Source: Rhodothermales bacterium (GTDB lineage: Bacteria; Bacteroidota; Rhodothermia; Rhodothermales; UBA10348). Taken from it: DNA of 64,000 nucleotides. This document shows, in pieces, positions 27,009 to 34,921 of the stretch. A model generated the notes under the pieces. It made no database searches, was not told where the DNA came from, and saw nothing but the letters and a program-made list of their open reading frames with translations. The first letter of the stretch is position 1. Each line of letters opens with the position of its first letter. The stretch covers positions 230,607 to 294,606 of the forward strand of contig JANQQV010000007.1 in the NCBI GenBank assembly GCA_028284865.1, given 5' to 3'. A program made the position numbers and the translations under genes.

Positions 27009-28535
27009 TCAGGACGAACGGCGAAGTCGCGCTGCGTATGCCCCATCCATCCCGCTGGCAAAGGGTAGACTGAGATAGTCGCCGTCCTCCGTTATCCATT
27101 CGTACGGAAATGTAGCCGGTGCGGCCTCCCGTTTGAAGTCCGAATGGCGCTGAAGAAAAGACGCGACCTGATCCTGATTCTCAGACGGTTCGATCGTGCA
27201 GGTGCTGTACACCAACAGCCCGCCAGGTTTGACGCTGGCTGCGGCGGCATCAAGCATGCTGACCTGCAGCGCGACCAACTCATCGATGTTCTCCAATTCA
27301 CGCCGCCATCTCATGTCTGCTCTCTTTGAAAGCACGCCCAGACCTGAGCACGGTGCGTCCAGCAGGACGAGATCGAATGCCTTTTTCCACGCGTCTGGCA
27401 CGGTCGTGGCGTCTTGCGCTACGGTCTCAACGTGCCCCAGGCCCAAGCGCTCGGCATTCTGACGAACGAGTCGAAGACGATTTTCCTGGATGTCGCAGGC
27501 AACGACACGGCCTGTTTCGCCTACCCTCAAACCCAGTTGCACCGTTTTGCCACCCGGCGCAGCGCACAGGTCCAATACCGCCATCCCTTCCTCGGCCGCA
27601 CTGAATGCCACGACGAGCGCTGCGGCCTCATCCTGTACAAACACGCTTCCCTTTTCGAGCCATCCTGCCTTGATGACGGGCTGGAGGCTTTGCATGCGAA
27701 CCATGTCGTCCAGCCAGGGAGACGGCTCAAATGCGATGTCTGCGGCGGTCAAGGCCGCTCGCATACCCACAGGATTGTCTGCGAGGTGCAGTCCATAGAC
27801 CGGACGCTCGTTATTGTAGGAAAGCAGCTGTTCGGTGGCTTCTTGGCCGAATTGACTCAACCATCGCTCCACCATCCAATCAGGATGCGAGTATGCAGTG
27901 GCCAGTCGATGCGCATCGGAGCCCTTCGGCTTGGGCAAATTGTCTCGCTGCCTTGTGGCGGCACGAAGAATGCCGTTGGTCAAACCCGCAGCCCCCTGCC
28001 GCACGTGGATCTTGGCTGCCTCCACGGTTTCATTCAGGACGGCATGATCGGGTTGCCGCGAAAACAGGAGTCCGTAGAGCCCGATTCGCAAAATCGTTCG
28101 CATGGCTGGCTCCAGCGTGTCGGCATCACCCTTGTAGAAGTGTCCAATCAGGAAATCCAAGTAGCGCTGCCAACGAATCACGCCCGCCACGGTGTCCCGG
28201 ATGCTGCGGTCCATGTCCGCGTTGCCACTCCGGGTCGCCTTCTGCAGCCCGATGAACGCGTCATCCTCCACCATCGCATCCAATTCGCGCGCGGCGAGAA
28301 GGCGAGCTGAAGCAGGGCGTGCCTCTTGGGGCCGCGTTCTGGATGGCGCATTGGATTGCGCTCCAGATCGTCCACCTGATCGAATTCCGGGTCGTCTGCC
28401 GGATTGTTGCCCGGATCGATTGCCAGGTCGCCCGCCGGATTTTTGTCCAGGTCGTCCTCCGGATCGATTGCCTGATCGACTACCGGGTCGTTTACCGGAT
28501 TGCTTACCAGGTCCTTTGTCGTGTGATCGTCTCAA
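27009..28535 (-). CDS. rsmB: 16S rRNA m5C967 methyltransferase RsmB with Arg/Ser/Pro/Gly repeat tail
   Basis: 508 residues. Residues 11-58 are a run of 12 tetrapeptides of the form x-Arg-Ser/Pro-Gly (e.g. NRSGGRPGQKSGGRPG), a basic, probably disordered extension absent from typical RsmB. Residues about 75-220 form the NusB-like RNA-binding domain (ARLLAARELDAMVEDDAFIG, GLTNGILRAATRQRDNLP). The methylase follows with VLDLCAAPGGKTVQLGLRVG, DAPCSGLGVLSKRADMRW (motif IV Cys) and VYSTCTIEPSENQDQV (motif VI Cys). The tail starts at the first codons of the only open start, so it is likely translated. It stands alone between the flavoprotein and PorV-like genes on the same strand. Confidence 0.92.
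   Translation of the reverse strand: MRRSHDKGPGKQSGKRPGSRSGNRSGGRPGQKSGGRPGNRSGQQSGRRPGIRSGGRSGAQSNAPSRTRPQEARPASARLLAARELDAMVEDDAFIGLQKATRSGNADMDRSIRDTVAGVIRWQRYLDFLIGHFYKGDADTLEPAMRTILRIGLYGLLFSRQPDHAVLNETVEAAKIHVRQGAAGLTNGILRAATRQRDNLPKPKGSDAHRLATAYSHPDWMVERWLSQFGQEATEQLLSYNNERPVYGLHLADNPVGMRAALTAADIAFEPSPWLDDMVRMQSLQPVIKAGWLEKGSVFVQDEAAALVVAFSAAEEGMAVLDLCAAPGGKTVQLGLRVGETGRVVACDIQENRLRLVRQNAERLGLGHVETVAQDATTVPDAWKKAFDLVLLDAPCSGLGVLSKRADMRWRRELENIDELVALQVSMLDAAAASVKPGGLLVYSTCTIEPSENQDQVASFLQRHSDFKREAAPATFPYEWITEDGDYLSLPFASGMDGAYAARLRRSS
28362..28505 (-). repeat. 12-bp coding repeat, about 12 units, in the rsmB 5' end
   Basis: The DNA encoding residues 11-58 of RsmB repeats every 12 bp with variation, each unit coding one x-[R/K/Q]-[S/P]-G tetrapeptide. 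It is visible on the + strand as recurring blocks such as GGATCGATTGCC and GGTCGTC. Expansion or contraction by slippage is possible because the unit is in frame. Confidence 0.85.
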
Positions 28536-28581
28536 TTACTCAGTGTCGCGGTTATTCAATCTGTCTGGGTTTATCGTCCGA

Positions 28582-29958
28582 TCACCCGTCAAGGGCTTTC
28601 TGAAGTTGACGAGCCGCTACGAACAGGGCGTCGTGTGCCGGCGCCAGCCGTGGCGTGTACACATAGTCTACGTTGTAGGCGTCCTCGACCGTCGCACCAC
28701 TGCGAATCAGCGCCGTGACGATGTTGGCGCGCTGGGCCGCCCCTTCCTCTCCGACCAGCTGAGCTCCCAGGATGCGCCGGCTGCCTCGCTCGGCCACCAA
28801 CCGGACATGCAATGTCTTGTTGGGCGCATTCGAAGACGCACTGCGGTGGCGGATGTCAATTCCGACGGCATCCAGCCCCGATTGTTTGGCCGATTCCTCC
28901 GAATATCCGGTATGGGCGATTTCCAGGCCGGTGACAGATACGGCGGCAGCTCGCACTATCGCGCCCATGGTAGCGGCACGACCGCGTCCGCCCCGGGCCG
29001 CGTTGCGTCCCGCAACGCGGCCTGATCGAAACGCATTCAACGCCAGCGGTGCCATGACGGAAGAACCCGTAATCGCATCGGTGTACTCCACCAGGTCTCC
29101 GCACGCCCAGATGGCGGGCTCGGAAGTTTGCAGGTTCACATTGACCGCGATGCCACCACTCGCACCGACTTTCAGGCCGGCAGCCATCGCCAATTCGGTG
29201 TTTGGTCTCGTTCCTGCAGCAACGAGCACGAGGTCGCAGCCGATGCGCTCCCCCTCTTCGGTTCGCACGGCACGAATTCGGCCATCCGGAGCCACGTCCA
29301 GTCCCGAAGCACGCTCAGCCCGGACGGAAACCTTGTGGTCTTCCAGCCAGGAAACCACGTGACGGCTCATCGAAGCATCCAGCCCATTCTTCAAGACCCT
29401 CCCGCTGGACGTCAACAATGTCGTGCGCCAACCCGTCCGCGAGAAGGCTTCAACGGCATCCAGGCCTACATATCCCGCTCCGACGATCACGAGGTGCCCA
29501 GTTGGGCCGGCGTCGATTCGGGCCCGAAGCAATCGCGCATCTTCCAGCCGACGAAGCATGTGAACCTGATGGGAGGCGGTCCGCAGGGATTCAGGCAAAT
29601 AGGCACGCCGGCCTGTCGCCAGGACCAAAGCATCATACCACATGCTCTCTTGCCCACCGGCTCTTTCGTCTTCTATCACGATGTGGCGCGACTCCGGATC
29701 GATGGATAGGACGTTGGTTTCGAGTCGCACCTCAACACCATAGCGTTCCTCGAAGGCCTGTTTGTCGAATCGGACCAATCGTTCGTCCGATGCGACTTCG
29801 CCGGCGATATAGATGGGCATCTCGCAGGCGCTGTAGGAGATGTCCCGTCCGCGATCAATCAGGATGATTTCCGCATCGGCGTCCGAGCGACGCGCCTCTG
29901 CTGCAGCCGCGGGACCCGCCGCAACACCGCCAATGATGATGATTCTTCGTTGCGGCAT
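28582..29958 (-). CDS. CoA-disulfide reductase/NADH oxidase-like flavoprotein
   Basis: FAD- and NAD(P)H-dependent pyridine nucleotide-disulfide oxidoreductase of 458 residues. It has the FAD-binding IIIIGGVAAGPAAAAEARR at the start, and SYSACEMPIYIAGE, whose single active cysteine is placed as in CoA-disulfide reductases and NADH oxidases. ALVLATGRRAYLP, the NAD-binding LVIVGAGYVGLDAVEAF and the second FAD segment AIWACGDLVEYTD follow. The C-terminal dimerisation domain ends PRLAPAHDALFVAARQLQ. The rhodanese domain found in some relatives is absent. Its start overlaps the CDF stop by one base, so the two genes form a unit. Confidence 0.87.
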   Translation of the reverse strand: MPQRRIIIIGGVAAGPAAAAEARRSDADAEIILIDRGRDISYSACEMPIYIAGEVASDERLVRFDKQAFEERYGVEVRLETNVLSIDPESRHIVIEDERAGGQESMWYDALVLATGRRAYLPESLRTASHQVHMLRRLEDARLLRARIDAGPTGHLVIVGAGYVGLDAVEAFSRTGWRTTLLTSSGRVLKNGLDASMSRHVVSWLEDHKVSVRAERASGLDVAPDGRIRAVRTEEGERIGCDLVLVAAGTRPNTELAMAAGLKVGASGGIAVNVNLQTSEPAIWACGDLVEYTDAITGSSVMAPLALNAFRSGRVAGRNAARGGRGRAATMGAIVRAAAVSVTGLEIAHTGYSEESAKQSGLDAVGIDIRHRSASSNAPNKTLHVRLVAERGSRRILGAQLVGEEGAAQRANIVTALIRSGATVEDAYNVDYVYTPRLAPAHDALFVAARQLQKALDG

Positions 29959-30908
29959 CAGGCACCTTTAGGAAGACTGTCTTCTTGTGGCTCGGGGAAT
30001 CGTTTCGAGTGGGCGTCGTCATGCCCCTCTGGCTCGAGGTGGGCCGTGAAAATGACGCGATCTTTGGGAAACAGTTTATGGATCGCATCCTCAACGCCAT
30101 GCGATTCATCATGGGCTGCCGTTACCGACATATCGCCTGGAAACAGCAAATGGACCTCGATCCAGACCCGGTCATGGACACGACGGTGCCGGAGCTGGTG
30201 ATACCCTGAAATCATGCCCTTGTCGAGAGCACGATCCAGCAGATCCACGATTTGCCGGGTCTCAATCGGATCAGCGGCCTCCATCAATCCGTGCCAGGAT
30301 TCCTTGATGAGTCGTGAGGCCGTCCACAGGATGTTCAATGCCAGAATGATGGCCACGATCGGATCGAGCATCACGATCCCGGTCCACTGCACCAGAAAAA
30401 GCCCGACGATAGCACCGGCCGACGTCCACATGTCGGTAAGGACATGATGCCCATTGGCCTTCAAGACGATACTGTTGTGCTTCTTGCCGGTCTGCACGAG
30501 AGCGATCCCCAGTGCCAGGTTTACCAGTGCCAGTCCCCCGATGATCAACAGCCCTACGTTGATCTTATCGATCTCCGGGCCCTGGATGATGTCCGTGATG
30601 GCGGTAACGAGGATGCTGAGCGCTGCTATCGCGATCAGGAAGCCTTCGAACCCCGACGAGAAATAAGCCACTTTTCCATGCCCATAGGGATGCTCCTCGT
30701 CCGCGGGCTGCATGGAGTACCAAAGCGAAAAGGCCGCAAAACCCGTCGCGAACAGATGCACCACGGACTCCAGGGCATCCGAAAGAATGGCGGCCGACCC
30801 CGTGATGAGCCACGCAGCCATTTTTCCACCCAGCATCAGGAAAGCGATGGCCAGACTGGCCATCATCACCGGGCGTTGGTAGTCTTTGTCGGTGGTGGGA
30901 AGGTGCAT
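29958..30908 (-). CDS. Cation diffusion facilitator transporter
   Basis: Proton-coupled divalent metal exporter in the inner membrane. 316 residues: six hydrophobic segments then a cytoplasmic dimerisation domain. The transport site in helix 5 is the usual HxxxD (LKANGHHVLTDMWTSAGA). In helix 2 the matching place reads SDALESVVHLF, i.e. ExxxH instead of HxxxD or DxxxD, so metal choice may differ from zinc exporters. The loop EEHPYGHGKVAYFSS is typical of the family. The C-terminal extension is His/Asp-rich (HLEPEGHDDAHSKRF). Coupled to the flavoprotein gene downstream. Confidence 0.88.
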   Translation of the reverse strand: MHLPTTDKDYQRPVMMASLAIAFLMLGGKMAAWLITGSAAILSDALESVVHLFATGFAAFSLWYSMQPADEEHPYGHGKVAYFSSGFEGFLIAIAALSILVTAITDIIQGPEIDKINVGLLIIGGLALVNLALGIALVQTGKKHNSIVLKANGHHVLTDMWTSAGAIVGLFLVQWTGIVMLDPIVAIILALNILWTASRLIKESWHGLMEAADPIETRQIVDLLDRALDKGMISGYHQLRHRRVHDRVWIEVHLLFPGDMSVTAAHDESHGVEDAIHKLFPKDRVIFTAHLEPEGHDDAHSKRFPEPQEDSLPKGA

Positions 30909-31032
30909 GCGGCGAAAGGAGTTGACGCAAGGTACTGTTGATCACACCACCAATCATCCCTAATCTGGCTACTGATCCGACCCTCAATCGCCTCCTTTCA
31001 TTGTGACTCGGGAGCGCAAGACGCTCGACTGC

Positions 31033-31431
31033 ATGATTCTAGAACACATTGGTATCGCCGTCCGAGACATCGAAGCCAGCCTTCGTCAGTTCCAGGTGCT
31101 CTTCAATGCAGAGCCGTACAAAACCGAGGATGTAGCCTCCGAGGGTGTTCGCACGCACTTTTTTGATGCCGGAGGTACGAAGATCGAATTGCTGGAATCG
31201 ACCCGCCCCGATTCACCTGTGGCGCGTTTTCTGGAAAAACGAGGACCTGGACTGCATCACCTGGCCTTTCAATCCCAGGACATCGAGGCCGATTACAAGC
31301 GGCTGGAGGAAGCGGGGTATCGGGTGCTTGGAGACGGTCCCAAGGCCGGAGCTGATGGCAAACAGATCTTCTTCGTCCACCCGTCCGACACGGAAGGGGT
31401 ATTGACCGAATTCTGTATGGCCGCGCGTTGA
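31033..31431 (+). CDS. mce: Methylmalonyl-CoA epimerase
   Basis: Interconverts (S)- and (R)-methylmalonyl-CoA in the propionate pathway. I start at the ATG at 31033 (MILEHIGIAVRDIEASL) rather than the GTG at 31003; this gives 132 residues, the normal length. Vicinal-oxygen-chelate metal ligands are visible: the His in LEHIGIAV, the His in GPGLHHLAFQ, and the Glu in VLTEFCMA near the end. Motif TKIELLES is also typical. It stands alone, convergent with the GH18 gene; methylmalonyl-CoA mutase is not in the window. Confidence 0.92.
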   Translation: MILEHIGIAVRDIEASLRQFQVLFNAEPYKTEDVASEGVRTHFFDAGGTKIELLESTRPDSPVARFLEKRGPGLHHLAFQSQDIEADYKRLEEAGYRVLGDGPKAGADGKQIFFVHPSDTEGVLTEFCMAAR

Positions 31432-31496
31432 CGCAATTTGCTCCGCAGCTTCGGGGCTCCACGGCGTTCCGTGATCCGACACTTCGGGTTTCCGAT

Positions 31497-32813
31497 CTAT
31501 TCGGACGATGCATCCAGAAGCTGCAAGCGTGATCCGAATGCGTCAATAACCAAAGAGTCCATGGCTCCGCCATCGTATCCGATCGGGAAGATGGCAATCC
31601 CGGCAAGCGTGTTCGTCTGAACGAAGGAGTACTTCTGTTCCAGACTCTGTGCGTCCTCAAACCAGCCTTGATGCCATCCGGTCGAGTCCTCAAAGACATA
31701 AAAAGGACTACCTGAGACGGAATCACGATCCCATCCGTGGTCGGCAATACGATCCCGGGCTGCGATCTGGTATTCGGGAACGTTGTAGCTGTCAAGCCTG
31801 GCATACGTGATCACACGCGCATCTCCCCGACTGGCAGCTCCGGCCTCTTCCGTCTCGACTGGCCATTCGTATCCATAGTATGGAACGGTCATATGGATTC
31901 TGCTTCGATCGATACCGCGATCGTCAAATCCCTGCAGGATCGCCTCCCAGTTGTTTCCATCCCAGCCCTCCAGGGGAGCAACGGGGCCGGCACGAGGACC
32001 TGTCTGCCAGTGCAGATCATATCCTTGAACCATGATCTCCCTGAAGATGGATGGGATTCGGGCGACGTCAATCATTCCATCCGGATGAAACGCCGGTACG
32101 AACATGGACAATTCGGCCTCAGGAAAATGCTTTTCAACCGATGCGGCCAGGGTATCGACGTAGGCGTGAAATCCTTCGCGGAGTGAATCTTCGGCCGGAG
32201 CAAACCACTCGAAATCCAGATGCAGTCCAGCGCCATCGCTTTCATCAATCAGCATGAGTGATGTGGCAAGCAGCCGTTCGCGATGTTCGGGATCCAGGAA
32301 GAGTGATTCCAGGGAGTCGGCGTCCAGCAACGCCAAGGTCGGGATGACCGGAACGTTGAAGCTGTCTGCTTTCTCGATCAGTCCCTGCCAAGCGAATGGG
32401 TAGCCGTTCCTCGCGCGAATGGATCCGTCTGAAGCCGGGGTCAAGTCGAAGAAAAAGAGCTTGTCGTAGATGCTCAGATCCAGATCCAACCATAGCCCGC
32501 GTGTCCACCAGGCATAATACCCGTGGACGCGAGTGCCGGATCTGTTGAGATGAGCGTAGCGCGGCTCGGCGTCTATTGAGTCAGATGATGCCACGTCTAC
32601 CCCACCTGCGCCTGATGCGGGAGTATCATCTCCCTGAACGTCATCTGCTGGAAAAGCAGCGACGGTATCAGCTGGTGCCGCGTCCTCAACGGAAGCTTCT
32701 CGTTCGGCTTCCAACCCGATGGCAGAATCGATCGGAGCGGTCACGGATGCACAGCTCACCCCCCATATGGAGAGCGATATCAAGAAAAGAGGGATGGTAG
32801 CGAGTCGAAACAC
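31497..32813 (-). CDS. Glycoside hydrolase family 18-like exported protein
   Basis: 438 residues with an N-terminal signal (FRLATIPLFLISLSIWGVSCAS), probably a lipoprotein although the residues before the cysteine (GVS) are not an ideal lipobox. An acidic, Ala/Asp-rich linker covers about 25-85. The catalytic domain begins VHGYYAWWTRGL, and DGAGLHLDFEW matches the GH18 DGxxxDxE active-site pattern with Glu as acid. MVQGYDLHW and PYYGYEWPV match later GH18 strands. The closest types are the YaaH/SleL-like enzymes acting on peptidoglycan N-acetylglucosamine or chitin; substrate unproven. Confidence 0.85.
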   Translation of the reverse strand: MFRLATIPLFLISLSIWGVSCASVTAPIDSAIGLEAEREASVEDAAPADTVAAFPADDVQGDDTPASGAGGVDVASSDSIDAEPRYAHLNRSGTRVHGYYAWWTRGLWLDLDLSIYDKLFFFDLTPASDGSIRARNGYPFAWQGLIEKADSFNVPVIPTLALLDADSLESLFLDPEHRERLLATSLMLIDESDGAGLHLDFEWFAPAEDSLREGFHAYVDTLAASVEKHFPEAELSMFVPAFHPDGMIDVARIPSIFREIMVQGYDLHWQTGPRAGPVAPLEGWDGNNWEAILQGFDDRGIDRSRIHMTVPYYGYEWPVETEEAGAASRGDARVITYARLDSYNVPEYQIAARDRIADHGWDRDSVSGSPFYVFEDSTGWHQGWFEDAQSLEQKYSFVQTNTLAGIAIFPIGYDGGAMDSLVIDAFGSRLQLLDASSE

Positions 32814-32913
32814 GTGCTCAAGAGGGCAATCCTGGATGTAGACGTTTTCGACTGAAGCCGGAAATAATTAAGTCCAAGACCCCCGTCGTTCACACTATCT
32901 TCACACTTCATAT

Positions 32914-33141
32914 CTAAAACCGGCTGTGTAGCTGCCGATACTCCCTTTGCAGGTTGACGCCACGCGGCACGACAGTCGCAGTGATTGCAGTAATGCGAAC
33001 GCTCGCAACGACTTCCGCCACCTTCCTTTTGACAAGCTTGGCCCGATTCAACATTGTTGCGTGTTGTTCTCTGTGATCTAGCCGACTCTCGCTGGAGTCG
33101 GTCACCCATGATCCAGGGCGCACTTCCTCCGGGAGGACCAT
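32914..33141 (-). CDS. Doubtful short ORF
   Basis: 75 residues from the ATG at 33141 (track start 33186). The middle has a helix-like basic stretch, LNRAKLVKRKVAEVVASVRI. No signal peptide, no known family, no terminator after it, and its upstream part overlaps the hairpin at 33173. Listed only because the region is otherwise empty and this frame looks slightly more protein-like than the alternatives. Confidence 0.2.
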   Translation of the reverse strand: MVLPEEVRPGSWVTDSSESRLDHREQHATMLNRAKLVKRKVAEVVASVRITAITATVVPRGVNLQREYRQLHSRF

Positions 33142-33172
33142 CCATTCACCCGGGGTCTTCGGAAGCCTGGAT

Positions 33173-33199
33173 GCGGCGGCGGCCAACGGCCGCCGCCGC
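33173..33199. other. Perfect 12-bp GC hairpin, orphan
   Basis: Arms GCGGCGGCGGCC and GGCCGCCGCCGC with a 3-base loop (AAC). It resembles the terminator stems elsewhere in the window but no confident gene ends here and no T-run follows on either strand. Could end an unseen short transcript or sit in the spmA leader. Confidence 0.75.
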
Positions 33200-33396
33200 C
33201 ATCAAGGCCCGTCATCCAGTCGCTTCCTCTTCTCGCTTACACTTTCCTGCCTGGGTGCGCAACGGCGCTCTGCATTTCTCCCGGCCAAGGTGCGAAACTC
33301 GCCTCAAGCAATTCCCGGCCAGCGATCATTCTACTCGTTGGGCTTCGTATCATCAGCGGTCCCAATTGCCGATTCTCCGCAACCCGCTGAAGCGAC

Positions 33397-34362
33397 ATGC
33401 TCAATTATATCTGGGCCGGTCTGATCATCCTGAGCCTCGTGTTCGGAATGGTCTACGACATCAATGACCTGGCCTCGGACACCTATCGCAATGGCCAGTC
33501 CTTCGAACTGACCATAGAACCCACCGACCCGGAGACGACCGACGCGCGACGCGTGCCCGTCGACGTCCGTATCAATCCGGCTGCCTATCAGGACTTCTAT
33601 GGAGTCTCCTCGACACCCGACTCGGTGTACTCGGGGGTTGTCATCCGAAATGAGGAAGGCTTACAGCTCCGATTCGCGCAGGACGTCTCTGTCCCCGAAC
33701 CCTGGGCAACCATTCGCTCCGAAACGTCCGAACGTGACAACGACATGCGCGGCGTACTGACCGGATGGTCAGCCTCTGGAGGTACAGCTCAAGTTTCGTT
33801 TCAGGAGGTTCGCTTCGTCAAAATGCGAGCCATCGCGGCTGCCGCACTCAGCATGGCCGAATTGGCGGTCGAGCTGGCGCTGGGACTCATCGGCGTGCTT
33901 GCCCTGTGGATGGGACTTCTCCAGATCGCTGAAAAGGCGGGCATCATCCATTCAGTCGTTCGCGTGACGCAGCCTTTCCTGCGTCCGCTTTTCCCCGATA
34001 TCCCGAAAGGCCACCCGGCCCTGGGCATGATCGTCCTGAACTTGACGGCCAACATGCTGGGATTGGGCAACGCGGCCACTCCGCTTGGCATCAAGGCCAT
34101 GGAGGAGCTTCAAACGCTCAACGCCGAGAAAGAAACGGCTACCGACTCCATGGTGATGCTCCTTGCCATGAATACAGCGTCCGTTCAGTTGGTCCCCCCC
34201 GTGTTGCTGGTCGCACTCATGGGACTTCAGATCAACCAGCTGATCTTCGCCATCATCATCGTGACTGGCATTTCGCTGATCGTGGCCATTACGGCGGCCA
34301 AGCTGCTCAGTAAAACCAAACGCTTCCGGGCCTCTGCTCCGGCTGCGACGACGGAGGGCTGA
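33397..34362 (+). CDS. spmA: SpmA-like nucleoside-recognition membrane protein with inserted domain
   Basis: 321 residues, much longer than Bacillus SpmA (about 196). The first membrane helix (YIWAGLIILSLVFGMVY) is followed by an insert of about 110-120 polar residues (about 25-145), rich in beta-type sequence and predicted to lie outside the cytoplasm. The conserved SpmA part comes next: LALGLIGVLALWMGLLQIAEKAG, FPDIPKGHPALGMIVLN, LTANMLGLGNAATPLGIKAM. The stop is 2 bp before spmB. SpmA/B affect spore core dehydration in Bacillus, but homologues are widespread in non-sporulating bacteria with an unknown transport role. Confidence 0.88.
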   Translation: MLNYIWAGLIILSLVFGMVYDINDLASDTYRNGQSFELTIEPTDPETTDARRVPVDVRINPAAYQDFYGVSSTPDSVYSGVVIRNEEGLQLRFAQDVSVPEPWATIRSETSERDNDMRGVLTGWSASGGTAQVSFQEVRFVKMRAIAAAALSMAELAVELALGLIGVLALWMGLLQIAEKAGIIHSVVRVTQPFLRPLFPDIPKGHPALGMIVLNLTANMLGLGNAATPLGIKAMEELQTLNAEKETATDSMVMLLAMNTASVQLVPPVLLVALMGLQINQLIFAIIIVTGISLIVAITAAKLLSKTKRFRASAPAATTEG

Positions 34363-34364
34363 TC

Positions 34365-34907
34365 ATGGAAACCCTACGCTCCATCATCGAGATCGCCTCG
34401 GTATTTGTCCTCCCCGCGCTCATCGTGGGCTTCCCATTGTATGGCCTCCTGAAAAAGGTGCCCGTCTACGAAGAGTTCGTGGAAGGCGCCAAAGGTGGCT
34501 TCCAGGTTGCTGTGACCATCATCCCCTATCTCGTCGCAATCCTGTTCGCGATCGGCATGTTCCGGGCTTCTGGCGCCATGGACTTCATGGTGGATGGTCT
34601 TCGTCCCCTGTTCGGTCTGATCGGCATTCCTCCCGAGGTGCTGCCTATGATGATCATGCGACCACTCACGGGTAGTGGCTCAGCCGCCATCGTGCTGGAT
34701 ATGATCAATCAGTTCGGCGAAGATTCCATTCTGGTGAAAATGGTCGCCACGATGTTCGGATCCACAGAGACAACCTTCTACGTCATTGCCGTCTACTTCG
34801 GCGCGGTCAACGTGAAGAAAACGCGTCACGCTGTTCCGGCCGGACTTCTTGCTGACATCGTTGCCATGATCGCAGCCGTCTTCGTTGTGCGCTGGCTCTT
34901 CGGTTGA
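34365..34907 (+). CDS. spmB: SpmB-like nucleoside-recognition membrane protein
   Basis: 180 residues, normal SpmB length, with about five hydrophobic segments. Typical motifs: PLYGLLKKVPVYEEFVEGAKGGF, MFRASGAMDFMVDGLRP, MMIMRPLTGSGSAAIVLDMI, and TTFYVIAVYFGAVNVKKTRHAVPAGLLADI (quoted in part). It starts 2 bp after the spmA stop and surely works with it. It converges on the exonuclease/UvrC-like gene with 14 bp between stops. Confidence 0.9.
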   Translation: METLRSIIEIASVFVLPALIVGFPLYGLLKKVPVYEEFVEGAKGGFQVAVTIIPYLVAILFAIGMFRASGAMDFMVDGLRPLFGLIGIPPEVLPMMIMRPLTGSGSAAIVLDMINQFGEDSILVKMVATMFGSTETTFYVIAVYFGAVNVKKTRHAVPAGLLADIVAMIAAVFVVRWLFG

Positions 34908-34921
34908 TTGTAGACGAGCAG

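Larger units (their letters stand above)
32814..33396. other. 583-bp intergenic region between divergent GH18 and spmA genes
   Basis: No convincing gene. It holds a perfect GC hairpin at 33173-33199 and a weak minus-strand ORF (both listed). The + frame 33054-33467 runs into spmA in another frame and looks like a shadow. The region must contain the promoters of both flanking genes but I could not pick them out. Confidence 0.6.

Noticed and set aside
27414-28310. 298-residue + strand ORF over rsmB
   Set aside because: Overlaps the RsmB catalytic motifs on the other strand and has no coherent domain.
33397-34907. Evidence of sporulation
   Set aside because: spmA/spmB homologues are common in non-sporulating bacteria and no other sporulation gene is present.
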